Assembly (NCBI GenBank): GCA_025345505.1
Contig: JANVCC010000021.1
Span: forward strand, 1,508,450 to 1,572,449
Direction of reading: 5' to 3'
DNA from: Todiramphus chloris collaris
Lineage: Eukaryota; Chordata; Aves; Coraciiformes; Alcedinidae
Length of the DNA stretch: 64,000 nt
The position numbers and the translations under genes are program-made. Positions 11,091-22,160 of the stretch are shown here, piece by piece (the stretch's first letter is position 1; the number at the start of each line of letters is the position of its first letter). Under the pieces are notes generated by a model. The model was not told where the DNA came from and did no database searches. It worked only from the letters and a program-made list of their open reading frames with translations.

Positions 11091-12424
11091 TGTCTGGCTA
11101 AAATATCTAAATATTTGGAACTGGTGGAGATGCTTGGAATCTCAAAAAACATCAGTCAGAAGTCTGCAAATGTAAATTTGCCCTCAGGAGCAAGGCTTTG
11201 TGACAGTGATGTCGGGTGTGGGTGTGCAGTTTGGACTGGCCAGCTACTCCAGGATTGCCTACAGCTGTTGGGTTGGATGCAGTGATGCTGGTGGTTCCTT
11301 CCTTACTATTTTTAAAGATCTTGGCCTTTAATGTTTGTGCTAGAGTGTAGCTGTATACTCACTGAAAAAGTGGGATGAATCCCAGTTGTTGGAACAAATT
11401 GCTCTCGCTGAGAACAAAACTGATTGGTTATTAATGCAACATGCCAGTAGGAGCCTTGCCAAAGTTGACTTAGCCCTCCAGGTGATAATGCTGTACAAAT
11501 AGCATTAGATTGCAACTAAAACTGAAGGAGAATCGCAGAGCAGACATGTAGCAAGCAGAAAACTAAAAGAAGATGAAGACATAAGAAAGATCTTTAAAAA
11601 TGCAGGAAGTTTGTAGCTTCTCTGCAAAAATACTCTGAAAATGAGCCGTCGTGTCAATGCTGCAATCTTTGTATGCACATCCACCTTACCCAATATGGAA
11701 TAACTTATTTTCAGAGATAGCTGCTCTGAAATTACTCCAAAAATCAGATTACTGGTGCCTGTCTCAGTTTGGAATATCCAACAAAAGGCCTCTAAAATAG
11801 CTTACTACCTTAGCTGAGATCATAAAAAGAAAATCAGAAATCATTTGTAGGCAAATGTAAATGCAAGGTGGATAAAACTACAACCTTGTTACTGGCAACT
11901 TATGACAGAGATTTGCACCTTTAAAATGTCTGTTCATCCTGATGAATGGAAGATGATTTTTGGAGATTTGTTTTTTCCCAGGTTTTGTTCAGTGTGGTCT
12001 TCAATACACAGTGGTGCTTAGTCAGTAGATTTAGGATATTTTAAAGATATTTTTAGGAGACTTAAAGGATTTGGCTTCTGGTTGCTGAAATCTGATATAT
12101 GCTGTATACATGCAGAGATACAGGCAGGAACACTCAAAGGGAGTTCCTGAGAAATACCTGCACTGAGCTGCCTGGGAGTTTTTTACCAAGTGGAGACAGA
12201 ATAAACTTAACCGAGAGCAGAGAAACAATGACACCGCAGCTCTTCCTAGAGTCTAACAAATCCTTCTGAGACGCAGAACTTGTAAGCTTGTCTTGGCTTC
12301 CTCATGGCTCTGAGATGGAGACCCAGATGAGTATCTCTAGCACCACAAAGCTCTGTGCTGTGCCAGGACAAAGCTTGGATCACCACTAGTTCAAGCATCT
12401 CTACGCCATGCTCTACTGTATTAT
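11091..12424. other. Unique non-coding DNA
   Basis: Apart from the possible CR1 3' remnant at 11233-11310, no family is recognisable. Frames on both strands are short and not protein-like. Confidence 0.5.
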
Positions 12425-12843
12425 GGGGAGGAATAACACCAGGGACCAGTACAGGTTAGAGGTTGTCCTTCTAGAAAGCAGCAACATTATTAATTAAGCA
12501 GCAATTATTATTAATGTCTATAAATATCTGAAGAGTCGGTGTAAAGTAGAAGGGGCCAATCTCTTTTCTGTAGTGCCCAGAAACAGGACAAAGAACAATG
12601 GGTATAAACTTGAGCATAGAAGGTTCCAACTCAACATGAGGAAAAACATCTTTCCTGTGAGAGTGACAGAGCCTGGAACAGGCTGCCCAGAGAGGCTGTG
12701 GAGTCTCCTTCTCTGGAGACCCACCTGAACACATTCCTGTGCTCCATGCCCTGAGTGACCCTTCTTTGGCAGGGAGATTGGACTAGATGATCTCTAGAGG
12801 TCCCTTCCACCCCTAACATTTTATAATTCCATTCTTCTATGAT
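12425..12843 (+). mobile_element. CR1 LINE, 3' fragment with internal deletion
   Basis: It begins with 'accagggaccagtacagg' and 'ctagaaagcagcaacat'. It then jumps to 'gtctataaatatctgaag', which means several hundred bases between these landmarks have been lost. It continues normally through 'ggctgcccagagaggctgtg' to 'actagatgatctctagagg' and a decayed tail (ataattccattcttctatga). It belongs to the subfamily with the TATAAATATCTGAAG block, also present inverted at 53613-54160. Frames on the opposite strand (12471-13077) are antisense shadows. Confidence 0.93.
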
Positions 12844-13108
12844 AAACATGCCCTTCTTGTCCCTTCTCTTACACTCTGAATGGTGCAAATGTACAGTATA
12901 ATCAGCTGCATAAAGGCTGAGGTATAAATAACAACAACTGATTAGGAGAAGTTTGCAATTAATCACAAGAATGCAGGCTTGATGAACTCTGTTGTCATTT
13001 TTAATGAACCATATATTATAGTAAGAGACACCTAAGGGAATTGTAAATGTTTGCCAGTGCAGCGATGTCGAGTACAAGAGTAGAGCATCAAGAGCTTGTT
13101 CTCATGCC

Positions 13109-13590
13109 AATCACAGAGTTGCCATGGTTGTAAAAGACCTTTAAGATGGCCTTATCCAACTGACCAAAAAAAAAAAACCCAAACAAAAAATCCCAGAAAA
13201 CAAACAAACAAACCAACCAAAACCAAAAAAAACACCCAACAAACCCACACAGAAAAACACCAAAACCAAAAGCAAAATGAAAGAAAAAGAAACAAACAAA
13301 ACAACAAATCCAAAACTGAAAACCAAACCACAGAAAACCCACCTCATCATCCCACTAAAGCATGTCCTGAAACTCCTCATCTGCACATTTGTTGAAGCCC
13401 TCCAGTGATGGTGACTCCATCACCCCCCTGGGCAGCCCGTTCCAGCATCTGACTACACTTTCAGTAAAGGAGTTCTTCCTAATATCCAATCTAAACCTCC
13501 TCTAGTGCAACCTCAGGCCATTTCCTCTCATCCTGTCATTATTTACTCGAGACAAGAGACTGCACCCACCTCACTACAACCTCCTTTGAG
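13109..13590 (-). mobile_element. CR1 LINE, 3' fragment split by A/C-rich insert
   Basis: On the plus strand the inverted CR1 3' end (aatcacagagttgccatgg, aaaagacctttaagatgg) runs to 13165. It is then interrupted by about 185 bp of A/C-only-like DNA and resumes at 13351 (ccactaaagcatgtcctga), continuing through 'ctgggcagcccgttccag' and 'ctaaacctcctctagtgc' to about 13590. The ORF2 end is decayed. The break replaces only a short piece of CR1, so the tract appears to be a local expansion rather than a clean insertion. Confidence 0.9.
13166..13350. repeat. A/C-rich simple-sequence expansion inside CR1
   Basis: About 185 bases composed almost only of A and C on the plus strand, built from short units such as aaaac, aaac and accaa, with a 12-A run at its start. 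It lies wholly within an inverted CR1 copy. The open frames across it (up to 99 codons) are low-complexity artefacts. A similar T/G-rich tract lies at 28717-28815, but it is not inside a CR1. Confidence 0.85.
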
Positions 13591-14390
13591 CTTCAATTCG
13601 TTAGGCTGTTTGAGGTATCTTCATGAACCATGAGGTGTGTCTTAGTGATGACTAGAAAACCGAGTACTGAAGGAAAGAAAATGGGAAAATAAAGGAAGAA
13701 AAATAGGTCCAGACTATTACTTTATATGTCTGTAGGGCTCCATGTAGTTCCATAGGGTCTGAAAAAACTGTGAAGATAACGCAGAGGAACTCCCTCCAAG
13801 TTACAAACACATCTCAAGGGTGAGATACCAAACCAAACACCGGCAATAGAAATGTATTTCCCTGTAATATTATGAAGCTAATACTGACATACCTAGGCAG
13901 GGGATATCAGAATGAGCAATTCTGCACACCCTGCTCCGAAGAGAAGCAGTGTCTGCACAACTCAGCTGCGTGCGATGGAGTCTGATAGACAGGACTTGAG
14001 ATATTAGTTATGGGCAACTCTGATGATTCTTCATGTGATTCATTTATGTGATCCACTTGCAAGGTTAATTGGTTTTCCCACAGAAGGTTCCTGTTTTCTT
14101 TACTTTGATAACTCATCCATCCTGTGAAGCATCCATCAATGTATATTTTTTCAGACAGTCTGTTCTGTGGATCTTTTTTTTCCCAGATAATCTGCTTGTC
14201 TGTGGAACATCCACCAAATTATGTTTTGCTTTAGGTGCCGATTAACAACATTTTAAGACGTAGTAACTTCCTGATATGTTTCCAAATATAATTCAGGGTA
14301 GATTTAATATATTCTTGGTCACACATAGATTCTTCCTTTAGAGTTCCAAATTTTCTCAGGGTTCTTAGAAACTAAACATACACAGCTTTA
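13591..14390. other. Unique non-coding DNA
   Basis: No repeat family, no protein-like frame and no distinctive regulatory structure seen. Confidence 0.5.
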
Positions 14391-15174
14391 GGAAATCAGG
14401 CACAGTCAACATGGGTTCACAAAGCGAAAATCCTGTTTGACTAATTTGATATATTTCTATGATAAGATCACCCACTTTATGGGTGAATGGAAGGATGTGG
14501 ATGTAGTTGTTCTGGGGGTGCCAGTCGACACCAGGCTCAAGAGGAGTCGGCCGTGTGCCCTGGCAGGCAAGAGGGCAAAGCACAGCCTGGGCTGCATCAA
14601 ACACAGCAGAACTGTCACTCAAAACTGGGGGTTACCCAGCTCCATTCAGCACTGGTGCAGCCTCACCTCGAGTACCGCGTGCAGTTCTGGGGCCCACAGT
14701 TTCAGGAGGCTGTGGAGGTCCCTGAATGCATCCAGAGGAGAGCAGCAAAGCTGGTGAAAGGGCTGGAGGGAATGGCCTGGGAGGAATGGCTAAGGACTTT
14801 GGGCTTGTCTAGCTTGGAGAAAAGGAGTCCCAGGGGCAACCTCATTGCTCTCTACAGCTCCCTGAGGAGGAGATGTGGAGAGGGAGGTGCTGGTCTCTTC
14901 TCCCTGGGATCCAGTGATAGGACACATGGGTCCAAAACTGCAACAGAGGAGGTTTGGACTTGGGTCTAGGAAGCATTTTTGTATCGAGAGGGCGGTCAAA
15001 CACTGGAACAGGCTTCCTAGAGAGGTGATTAGTGCCCCAACCCTGTCAGTCTTTAAGGGACATTTGGACAATGCCCTTAATAACAAGTTTTAACTTTGGG
15101 TCAGCCCTGAATTGGCCAGGCAGTTGGACCAGATGGTCACTGTAAGTCCCTTCCAACTGAAATAGTCTATCCTA
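14391..15174 (+). mobile_element. CR1 LINE of a distinct subfamily, internally deleted
   Basis: It starts with reverse-transcriptase sequence (atgggttcacaaagcgaaaa, cctgtttgactaatttg), reading roughly NLIYFYDKITHFMGEWKDVD. It then skips directly to the ORF2 C-terminal region (gacaccaggctcaagagg), so most of the RT palm is missing. The 160-codon frame at 14487-14969 carries YRVQFWGPQFQEAVEVPE, LGLSSLEKRSPRGNLIALYS and GLFSLGSSDRTHG. The 3' end differs from the other copies (gacaatgcccttaataac, gttggaccagatggtcactg, ending aatagtctatccta), pointing to a subfamily with an attctatt-type tail (CR1-X-like; subfamily name is inference). Confidence 0.93.
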
Positions 15175-17130
15175 ACAATATATATGTTACATTACTATAG
15201 TATTGATATAAATATTTACTGCATACACAATACAAAAATATATTTGTATGTGTATTATTTACAATTTTTTTTTATATACATTTCTAACTTCTTATTACTA
15301 GAATCTATCTGGTTAGGGTAAAGTTATCAAACTTGATTCCCTATTTCTTTGATTGTTTCCAAGCCACTACACCTTGGCTGGCATTTCTAACAGACTTTCA
15401 ATCATATTTAAAAGACATCCTGACATTTTGAAGAGTAGGGGAGTAAAGCTACCTTGGGAGTACCCATGAGATAACTGGTGGTTTGATTTGTTTAGTCAGA
15501 CAATATCTGTAAGTCTCATACATAGACACTAGTGTTCAGAGGAAGCAGAAGATTGTTGAGTGCCTGAAGAGCCTGACAGGACGGTTAAGTGCTTTTTTTC
15601 CCCTTGGAGATTACAACTTGCATGAAATGTGACACAGACTAGCCTGAGTTAGGAAGGAAATTCAAGAAGGCTGGAGAATAGAAAAACAACACTTTCGAGA
15701 GCCTTCCTGAATATTTATCTTGTTTGGGATATATCTGAGATCATCCTTAGGGTCAAAGACTCCTGTGCATCTAATTCAAAAAGTTAAACATGGTTAAGTG
15801 CTTTATTTTCCCTCAGAGGTTCCCTTCCTTCAATTATCTATCTGAGAAGAGCCATCAGGCATCAGCCAGAGAGACTTTTGTTTTGTAAGCAGGTCTGAGG
15901 AATAAGAACAGCAGAGTTAGTGAGCTTTTATTAGTGACTGAGAGGCAAATAAAGATCATCAGTGCACTACTTGAGAAGCAGGACACAAAAGGCCACCTAC
16001 CTTTATTACCGTCTCTGAATATTAAGAACTTTAAGTACATCCATTTTCAATTGGATGGAAAGCCCAAACTCTCCATCTGAAGCAGGAGGGTCACAAATCT
16101 CTTCCCCTTACCTGTTGGCATCCAGAGGTAGTTATAATTAGAGAGAAATCAAATCTAAAAGAGGGAAAGGATGAAGATGGGATGTGTCATCTTACAGAAA
16201 GAGATAGATGTTCTTGAAATGGTGGCCACCACTCCACATTCAGGTAAACTTTGGACTCCGAAGTACCTGCTTGTAGATCAAGGGGAAGGTGGAGAAGGCA
16301 TCTGATACCACTGAGGAAAAAGCAATTTTTGTCATTTCCAGTTTAAACCATTTTTTACAAGGCATTGCACTGAATTTTCCTTCTATGTATGTCTCTTTTT
16401 CACACATGTGCTCTTCTCACAGAAACCGAAAATTATAAACATCTGAACAAGTGGACAGTCTCAATAATACCATGGGAATGCTACAAATCTGCCCCCACCC
16501 AGCTGAAACGAGTGTTGCTGTTACTACTGTAGTTTTCTGTCCCCAAAATACTCTTTATATGTGGTTGCCCTGGAGAGGAAGCATGAAAGTATATATGGAC
16601 CCTGAGGAACAAGGGAGAAAGGACCATATGGCTACATTTTGTAACTAGATATTAAAATTGATGGTTCAGAAGATCATTAGTGTCCATGGCTCGTGTGAAG
16701 CTACAGAAGAGTGTGTGACAGTATTAGGAAGCAATGCCTGAAGACTGAGGAAATTCTATCTCCATGTCAGCACAGCATCATCAGCTTCATTGCACTTGCT
16801 GTTGATTTACATCCCTGTAAATCCCAGACCTAGTAGGGCAAGAATATAGTAGTAAAAAAATAACAGCAGCCAACAAAAAAAATCAAAAAAACATATGATT
16901 AAATCACAGCGGAGAACAAAATGTTCATCACTGATGAAAGAGAAGCAGCTGTTGTCCAGGTTGTCCTTAAAGTACAGATGGCCTGAGCTTCCTCTTCAAC
17001 TGGGTCAGAAAAAAATTACAGAAAAAAAAAATTAATCTGTTGCAAAAATAGCAGGCTGAATTCCTTGTGCCCTTTTGCCCAACTGTGTTACACCTTTGTG
17101 ATGCTGCTGCAAAAGAAGAAAATGATTCTT
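15175..17130. other. AT-rich unique non-coding DNA
   Basis: It begins with a very AT-rich stretch (15176-15300) directly after the CR1 tail. No repeat family or coding frame is recognised in the rest. An A-rich stretch (aaaaaaataacagcagc and similar) lies near 16853-16900. Confidence 0.5.
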
Positions 17131-17545
17131 TTCACAGAATCACAGAATTGCTGTGGTTGGAAAAGACCTTTAAGACCATCAAGTCCAACTGCTACGTAAC
17201 TCTATTATGGCCACTACTACACCATATCCTTAAGCACCATATCTAGATAGCTTTTAAATATACCCAGGGATGATGATCCAACCACCTCCCTGGGCAACCT
17301 GTTCCAGACTTTGATAACCCTTTCAGTAGAGAATTTTTCCTTCATGTCCAACCTAAACCTCCCTTGGTGAAACTTGATGCTATTTCCTCTTGTCTTGTCA
17401 GTTGTGACTTGTGAGAAGAGACCAGCACCCACCTCACTCCAGCCTCCTTTCAGGTAGTTGTAGAGAGCAATAAAGTCTCCTCTCAGCCTTCTCTTCTCCA
17501 GACTAAACAACCCCAGCTCCCTCAGACGCTCCTCATAAGACTTAA
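17131..17545 (-). mobile_element. CR1 LINE, 3' fragment with open ORF2 C-terminus
   Basis: On the plus strand the octamer tail (cacagaatcacagaattg) leads into 'aaaagacctttaagaccatc', 'ctccctgggcaacctgttcc' and 'ctcagacgctcctcataag'. On the minus strand the ORF2 C-terminal frame is still open from about 17545 to its natural end at 17217, reading [20 protein letters not shown], then [20 protein letters not shown], and ending [10 protein letters not shown]. The 5' truncation joint is near 17545. The open frame (to 17678) continues into unrelated host DNA. Confidence 0.95.
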
Positions 17546-17923
17546 AACCCTTTTTTGGTTCAGAGCAGTCAGACTGAACATTTGCTGTCCTCCTTCTCAG
17601 TGACATCCAGGGAAACTCTAGACAGTGGTTAGGACTGAGGTTACATCCATTCATGATGCAATTATCAATGCAGAACACTTGTGTGTTCAGTCATTTATCC
17701 CTCTGGAATAAGTAACTTTATTTCACGAAAGAAACCAGTGCCTAAAGGATAGGCTACGCAAGATTTGCTTAATGAAGACTTCTGCACTCTGAAAGGTGGG
17801 GCTTTTTGACTGTGACTTACTTCAATTTATCATTGCTCAGGTAGGGTACCAATCACCTTCATCCTTTGTTTTCTTTCTATTGCTGTTATTGACAGGAAGG
17901 AAGGTGATTTATTTATTTTTTGC
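17546..17923. other. Unique non-coding DNA
   Basis: This is spacer between a CR1 and an LTR. No feature is recognised. Confidence 0.5.
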
Positions 17924-17928
17924 TTTGT

Positions 17929-18679
17929 TGTCAGAGTTTAGGGTCAGGGCAGCCCCTTAGACCTATAACAGCCACTCTCTGTTACCCCAGCTCCCTCCCC
18001 AGAGGGGAAGAGAGAGGGAATGAGGGAGAGAGACTCAGCCGTTAGAGAAGGGAACTGGGACACATTTAATGGAAATGGAAATAATAATACTAAAAATAGA
18101 ATAGATACAAATATGTACAAAACCAGTATTGAACTGATGGGAATTATGTCGCCATTCCCACTGATGCTGTGGAGCAGGCACTGGGAGAGTCCCAGCCTGG
18201 GTCCAGCAGCAGCTGGGAGCTGTGTTCAGGAGCTGGATTCTGGTGCTGGGTTCAGGAACCCCCAGCTCTGGGTGGAAGGCAGAACGGACAGAGCCCTCCT
18301 GGGCTGTCAAAGCAGCAGAGGAGCTGAGCCAAGCTGGGCAGGCCCCTCCTGCCCCCTCAGCTTTACAGTGACTGTGGTGTCCGTGGGCTGGGGTCCCTCG
18401 GGGGTCAGTTTGGGGTCCCCTGTCCTGGCCGCCCCTCCCTGCAGGTGCCGCCTTTGACTTTCTGCACCCCCCCGGGGTTGGTGCCCAAGCCCCAGCAGTG
18501 GCCTCGGTCTGCACCCCAGCCCTGGGTCCCGCCTGTGCCCATGGGGTGTTCTCCCTGCTGGGAGCAGCCCCTGCCTGTGCCACCAGCTGCTGCCTGCAGC
18601 CAGGGCAGGGGGAGAAGAGCTGGGCTGGGAAAGGGAACCCCTGACCACAGCCACCGCTCCTCCCACTCCAACCAGGCTA
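17929..18679 (-). mobile_element. Solo LTR of an endogenous retrovirus
   Basis: The plus-strand left end is TGTCAGAGTTTAGGG. Read on the minus strand, this is a typical avian ERV LTR terminus (ccctaaactctgaca). About 130 bp inside it the minus strand reads ccattaaatgtgtccc, preceded by an AT-rich stretch that suits the polyadenylation region. The distal (U3-like) half, about 18170-18660, is GC-rich. A 5-bp candidate target duplication, tttgt, flanks it at 17924-17928 and 18680-18684. The outer base pair at the right end is TA rather than CA, which a single mutation would explain. No gag, pol or env is adjacent, so it would be a solo LTR. Frames of 89-182 codons inside it are GC-driven artefacts. 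Confidence 0.6.
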
Positions 18680-19529
18680 TTTGTCCTTTACCAGTTTGGA
18701 GAATGATTACTTGACTACAACAGGTTACCCAAGATTTGAAGACATAACGTGTCCCTTTCAGTTTTGGTTCTGGGACAGGGGCGAGTGGGAAGAAAGCCCT
18801 CTCTGCCTTCCTCAGCTCACACTGAATCTTTTGTAAATGGCTTAGAGCAGATCACAAACTTCTATCTGGAGGCATGACCACGTCACTTTCGTCACACTGT
18901 CATAATGTTTGGCAAAAGACTGGCAGAAGGACCAATAAACAGCCACAAGAACCTCCCTGTAACTACATTTCCAACCATATATTAAAAAATGGATTTCCAG
19001 TTATATCACAGAATCAGCAGGTAATATACTGCCTCTGAGATCAATACAGAGACTGAGCATGTGCTTGGGTGCTCCTAAGATACCTCAGCTGGAAGGAGAT
19101 GCGTAGGATCCCCTTGGGGCTTAAGACATTTTATAACCAAAGTACTTGCCAAGATGCTCTCTCCTCTGATTCTTCCTACTCTGCCTGGAGGAGAGGAGGG
19201 AATAGGGCAAGTTTCAATTGGCATTTGTTGGAAAACTACCTTTATTTGGGTGCTTGCACTGTTTTTCTAGGCACTGTACTTCATTTGCAGAGGTAGACGT
19301 CTTCTCAAAGAAAAATTTAAAGCACCTTAGTGATCCTCCTCCTCTTATTTGCCCTCTAGACATTCCTTACCTGCTTTGTTTTCTTCATAGGAAGCTCAGC
19401 TTCAGACTGAAATGCCTGATGGTAGCTATTTATGTAGTCGTAAGGTCTGAAGGTCACTTCAGGAACCCGCTGATTAAGGATGATCTATCAGTTTCATAAA
19501 CACACTCCAGTCCCATCAGTACCTATAGT
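18680..19529. other. Unique non-coding DNA
   Basis: No repeat family and no protein-like frame seen. Isolated cacagaatca at 19009-19018 lacks any following CR1 sequence. Confidence 0.45.
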
Positions 19530-19870
19530 ATATCTGTGCCTGCAGTGATAGATGGAAATTCAGTAATTATTTATCTAATAAGTCGCGAGGCCATAAAAGC
19601 TGGAATGCATCTTACTGCAGAGGAGCAAAAGATTTTATTGAATGAAAGCAATTGCACGATTTGATCGTGTGCAATATTAAAAACGTAAAGGAGCCATCTG
19701 TCTTTTCTTCACGGAGACCAATTCCGTGTGCTGAGCAGTCACTAATGGTGCACACTGGAAGAGTTTGTTATATCTGCTTGGAGCGAGGCGAGCAGTGTGC
19801 CTAATGGAACACCAATTAGGGTTCCTAGAAGTCAAAATGCTGTGGAGGAAGATAAATGAGTTACCTAGCT
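19530..19870. other. Candidate conserved regulatory block
   Basis: An AT-rich but CpG-retaining block (taagtcgcgaggcc, cacgatttgatcgtg, cttcacggagacc, ggagcgaggcgagc) with no repeat identity and no coding frame. It contains an imperfect inverted repeat: ttgcacgat (19652-19660) against atcgtgtgcaa (19664-19674). It also has an aatattaaaaacgt stretch and several ATTA/TAAT cores. Preservation of CpGs outside a CpG island is unusual in methylated vertebrate DNA and suggests constraint. This is inference, because conservation was not tested. Confidence 0.35.
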
Positions 19871-22132
19871 ACAATAAACCACCGCCACATTCATGCATCC
19901 CCGGTACAGAGCAACGCAAGCAGCAGAATGCAAAAGCAATATTGGGTGAGGGAAATCTTTTGTGCACTGTCATTTCATATGCATGTTTTTAGCATAGGTA
20001 CACGTATGCCATTCACATACGTCCCATACCCACCAGTAAGTAGTGTTCCATTTGTAGGTCGCTTGAAGAAGCTGAGGGAACAACGTTTCTATAGTCCTAT
20101 GTACATAAACATGCATGTGTGCACACACAAACTGTGCATATACACTTTGCAGGGGTTAAACTTAAACACATGCAAGACTGAGCAATAAACACCCAGTTTA
20201 AGCAAAATCTATAAACTCTTTAAAGGGCAATAATGCTCCATACTCTTACAGTAAAAATAGAAGTCATTATGCAGCTCAGTGTATACAGCCTCTCATTAAC
20301 TGCAGCACTGGCCTACATGGGACCTGGGAAGCTAAAATAACACTACTATCACTGCCAAAAAAAGCACTCATGAGCTGGAAAAAATCAGATTCTGCTCGTG
20401 GAATTGGAATGCAACACCTCTCCTCGACTCTGTGTGCCTTATGAGAGAGTCTTTACACATTCAGACACTACTTTTCCATATGACACTGGCAACATTTAGT
20501 ATATGTGTCATCAAAGGCTGGTTTGCACCTGCTTCTGACACTGCTCAGCTTTGAGATCATTAAGTCTGCAAACATCATTATTTTAACTTCTTCCCCACCC
20601 CCCCGCCCCGTAGTTTTGCATAAAGTCTTCATAGGTTTTTACAAAGCACTTTTAGGTGCCTTCCTTTTGGCAATCCATGGGGTTGTCAGTTCTAGTTTTA
20701 TCTGGGGCTGGTGGAAGCCCCCATAGCAGCAAGGATGCTTTGTCCCCATCTTCAGGGACCTCCACCAGACCCAGTAAGGCACACACTCTGCTGTTGCACT
20801 TTACAGCTGTGTGTTGACAGATGGAGAAAACCATCACTTCAAGTTTGGGGATATAATTCTCAATCTTTTTCCATCTGTCACCCCCAAACTTAAACCTATC
20901 AAGAGGTTTTTACCTCCAGCCTGATCTCTGCTCACTGACCCCTTCACCTCCGCCTCCTCTTCCCCATCCCTACAGCAGCCACAGTCCATTCAGCAACCAC
21001 ACTGATGAATTGATGTCCCTTTCTGTGAGCTCCCCATCCCTCTTCTCACCTCCTCACCCTGAGACTCCGAGTCTCCTACTCTGGGCCGTTGGCTTTCTCT
21101 GCCCTGGACCCTTTTCCCAGATCTTGTGACCACTCCCAAATTTCACACCTCAACTTCCTCAGTAGTCTTAATATCTCTGATTGACTTTATCTGAGCTTAA
21201 TATATGCACCTGGAGGGCTCTAAGGCTTGTGCTTTCTGAAGGAGAAAGGGTAACAAAACCAGTTATATCTTCATCAGAAAACAAACTCACAGATAATATG
21301 ATAAACATGAATGTTGGCAGCACTGAATGCTATACATTGCTGGAGGCCTCTGAAAGTCACTAATAGTAAAATACTGACTACTACACTAATACTCACTAAA
21401 ACAGGGCACAACAAAGAATTTTGTCACCTGGAAAACACATCAGAGGAAAAAACTAACCTTGCAGACAGGATAGCAGAACCCCCACACCTCACCTGCCCCT
21501 TGGCCAAAGTTTTGGAGACCATGTAACCACCCAGCTAAGACAAAGAAGAAGAAGGAAAATGCTTTAAGAAGAAGGGAAGAGCTAAAGTAACTCTAGAGAA
21601 CTATGTTTGATGTGAAGAAGGTCTCACATTTGATTTCATGTTTCTAGTGGTGTTTGCAAAACCTTAGAGGAGCCTGCTGTGCCTCCAGTAGTTACTCATC
21701 CGAGTGATGCAGAGCTGGCCTCTTGTTCCTTTGAAGCATACAAAGTCTTCAAAACAATGGTGCTATAACTCCTTATTCTGTTGGGTTTTTCTTCCTTTCT
21801 GAAGAAGAAATTAGTTTGAGCTTAATTTATGACAGGGGTGACTAAAGAAAAATTTAGAAGGACAATGGGAAATAACATCATGTTGTTTCAGAAAGAGCTG
21901 GGGACCAAACAGAAAAACACTTTTCAAAATTACCCTGTTTCTTTCTTAACAAAAAAAATAATCTGTACTGGTGTCCTGCTAATGTACACCTGGTGAAGTA
22001 CTGCTCTATCATTGTTGGTAGTTAAGAGGGACTCAAAGAAGAACTTGAAGTAGGAGAAGGCAAAGAAGTGGATAAATGAAGCTGACACCAGCAGGGGCTC
22101 AGAGGAGAGCTGAGCCATAGGACAATAACTAA
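19871..22132. other. Unique non-coding DNA
   Basis: No repeat family recognised. A C-rich run (accccccccgccccg) lies at about 20597-20611. A purine-rich GAAGAA stretch lies at about 21543-21590. No protein-like frame found. Confidence 0.45.
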
Positions 22133-22160
22133 TATTAGATATATAGCTATATATCTAATA
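22133..22160. repeat. Perfect 28-bp AT-rich palindrome
   Basis: The left arm tattagatatatag (22133-22146) and right arm ctatatatctaata (22147-22160) are exact reverse complements with no loop. On the next base out the symmetry breaks. It is composed almost only of A and T apart from the central gc and two flanking g/c pairs. It could extrude as a cruciform or simply reflect AT-microsatellite turnover. Confidence 0.95.

Noticed and set aside
12631-13077. 148-codon minus-strand frame
   Set aside because: Largely antisense to a CR1 3' end at 12425-12843.
13088-13395. Frames of 81-99 codons on both strands
   Set aside because: Produced by the A/C simple-sequence tract; the peptides are Lys/Thr/Asn- or Phe/Gly/Val-rich low complexity.
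18035-18583. 182-codon minus-strand open frame
   Set aside because: It lies entirely in the GC-rich half of an LTR, where stops are rare in all frames; the peptide is Pro/Gly/Ala-rich with no domain.
19009-19018. cacagaatca resembling the CR1 tail
   Set aside because: No CR1 sequence follows or precedes it; a ten-base match alone is chance.
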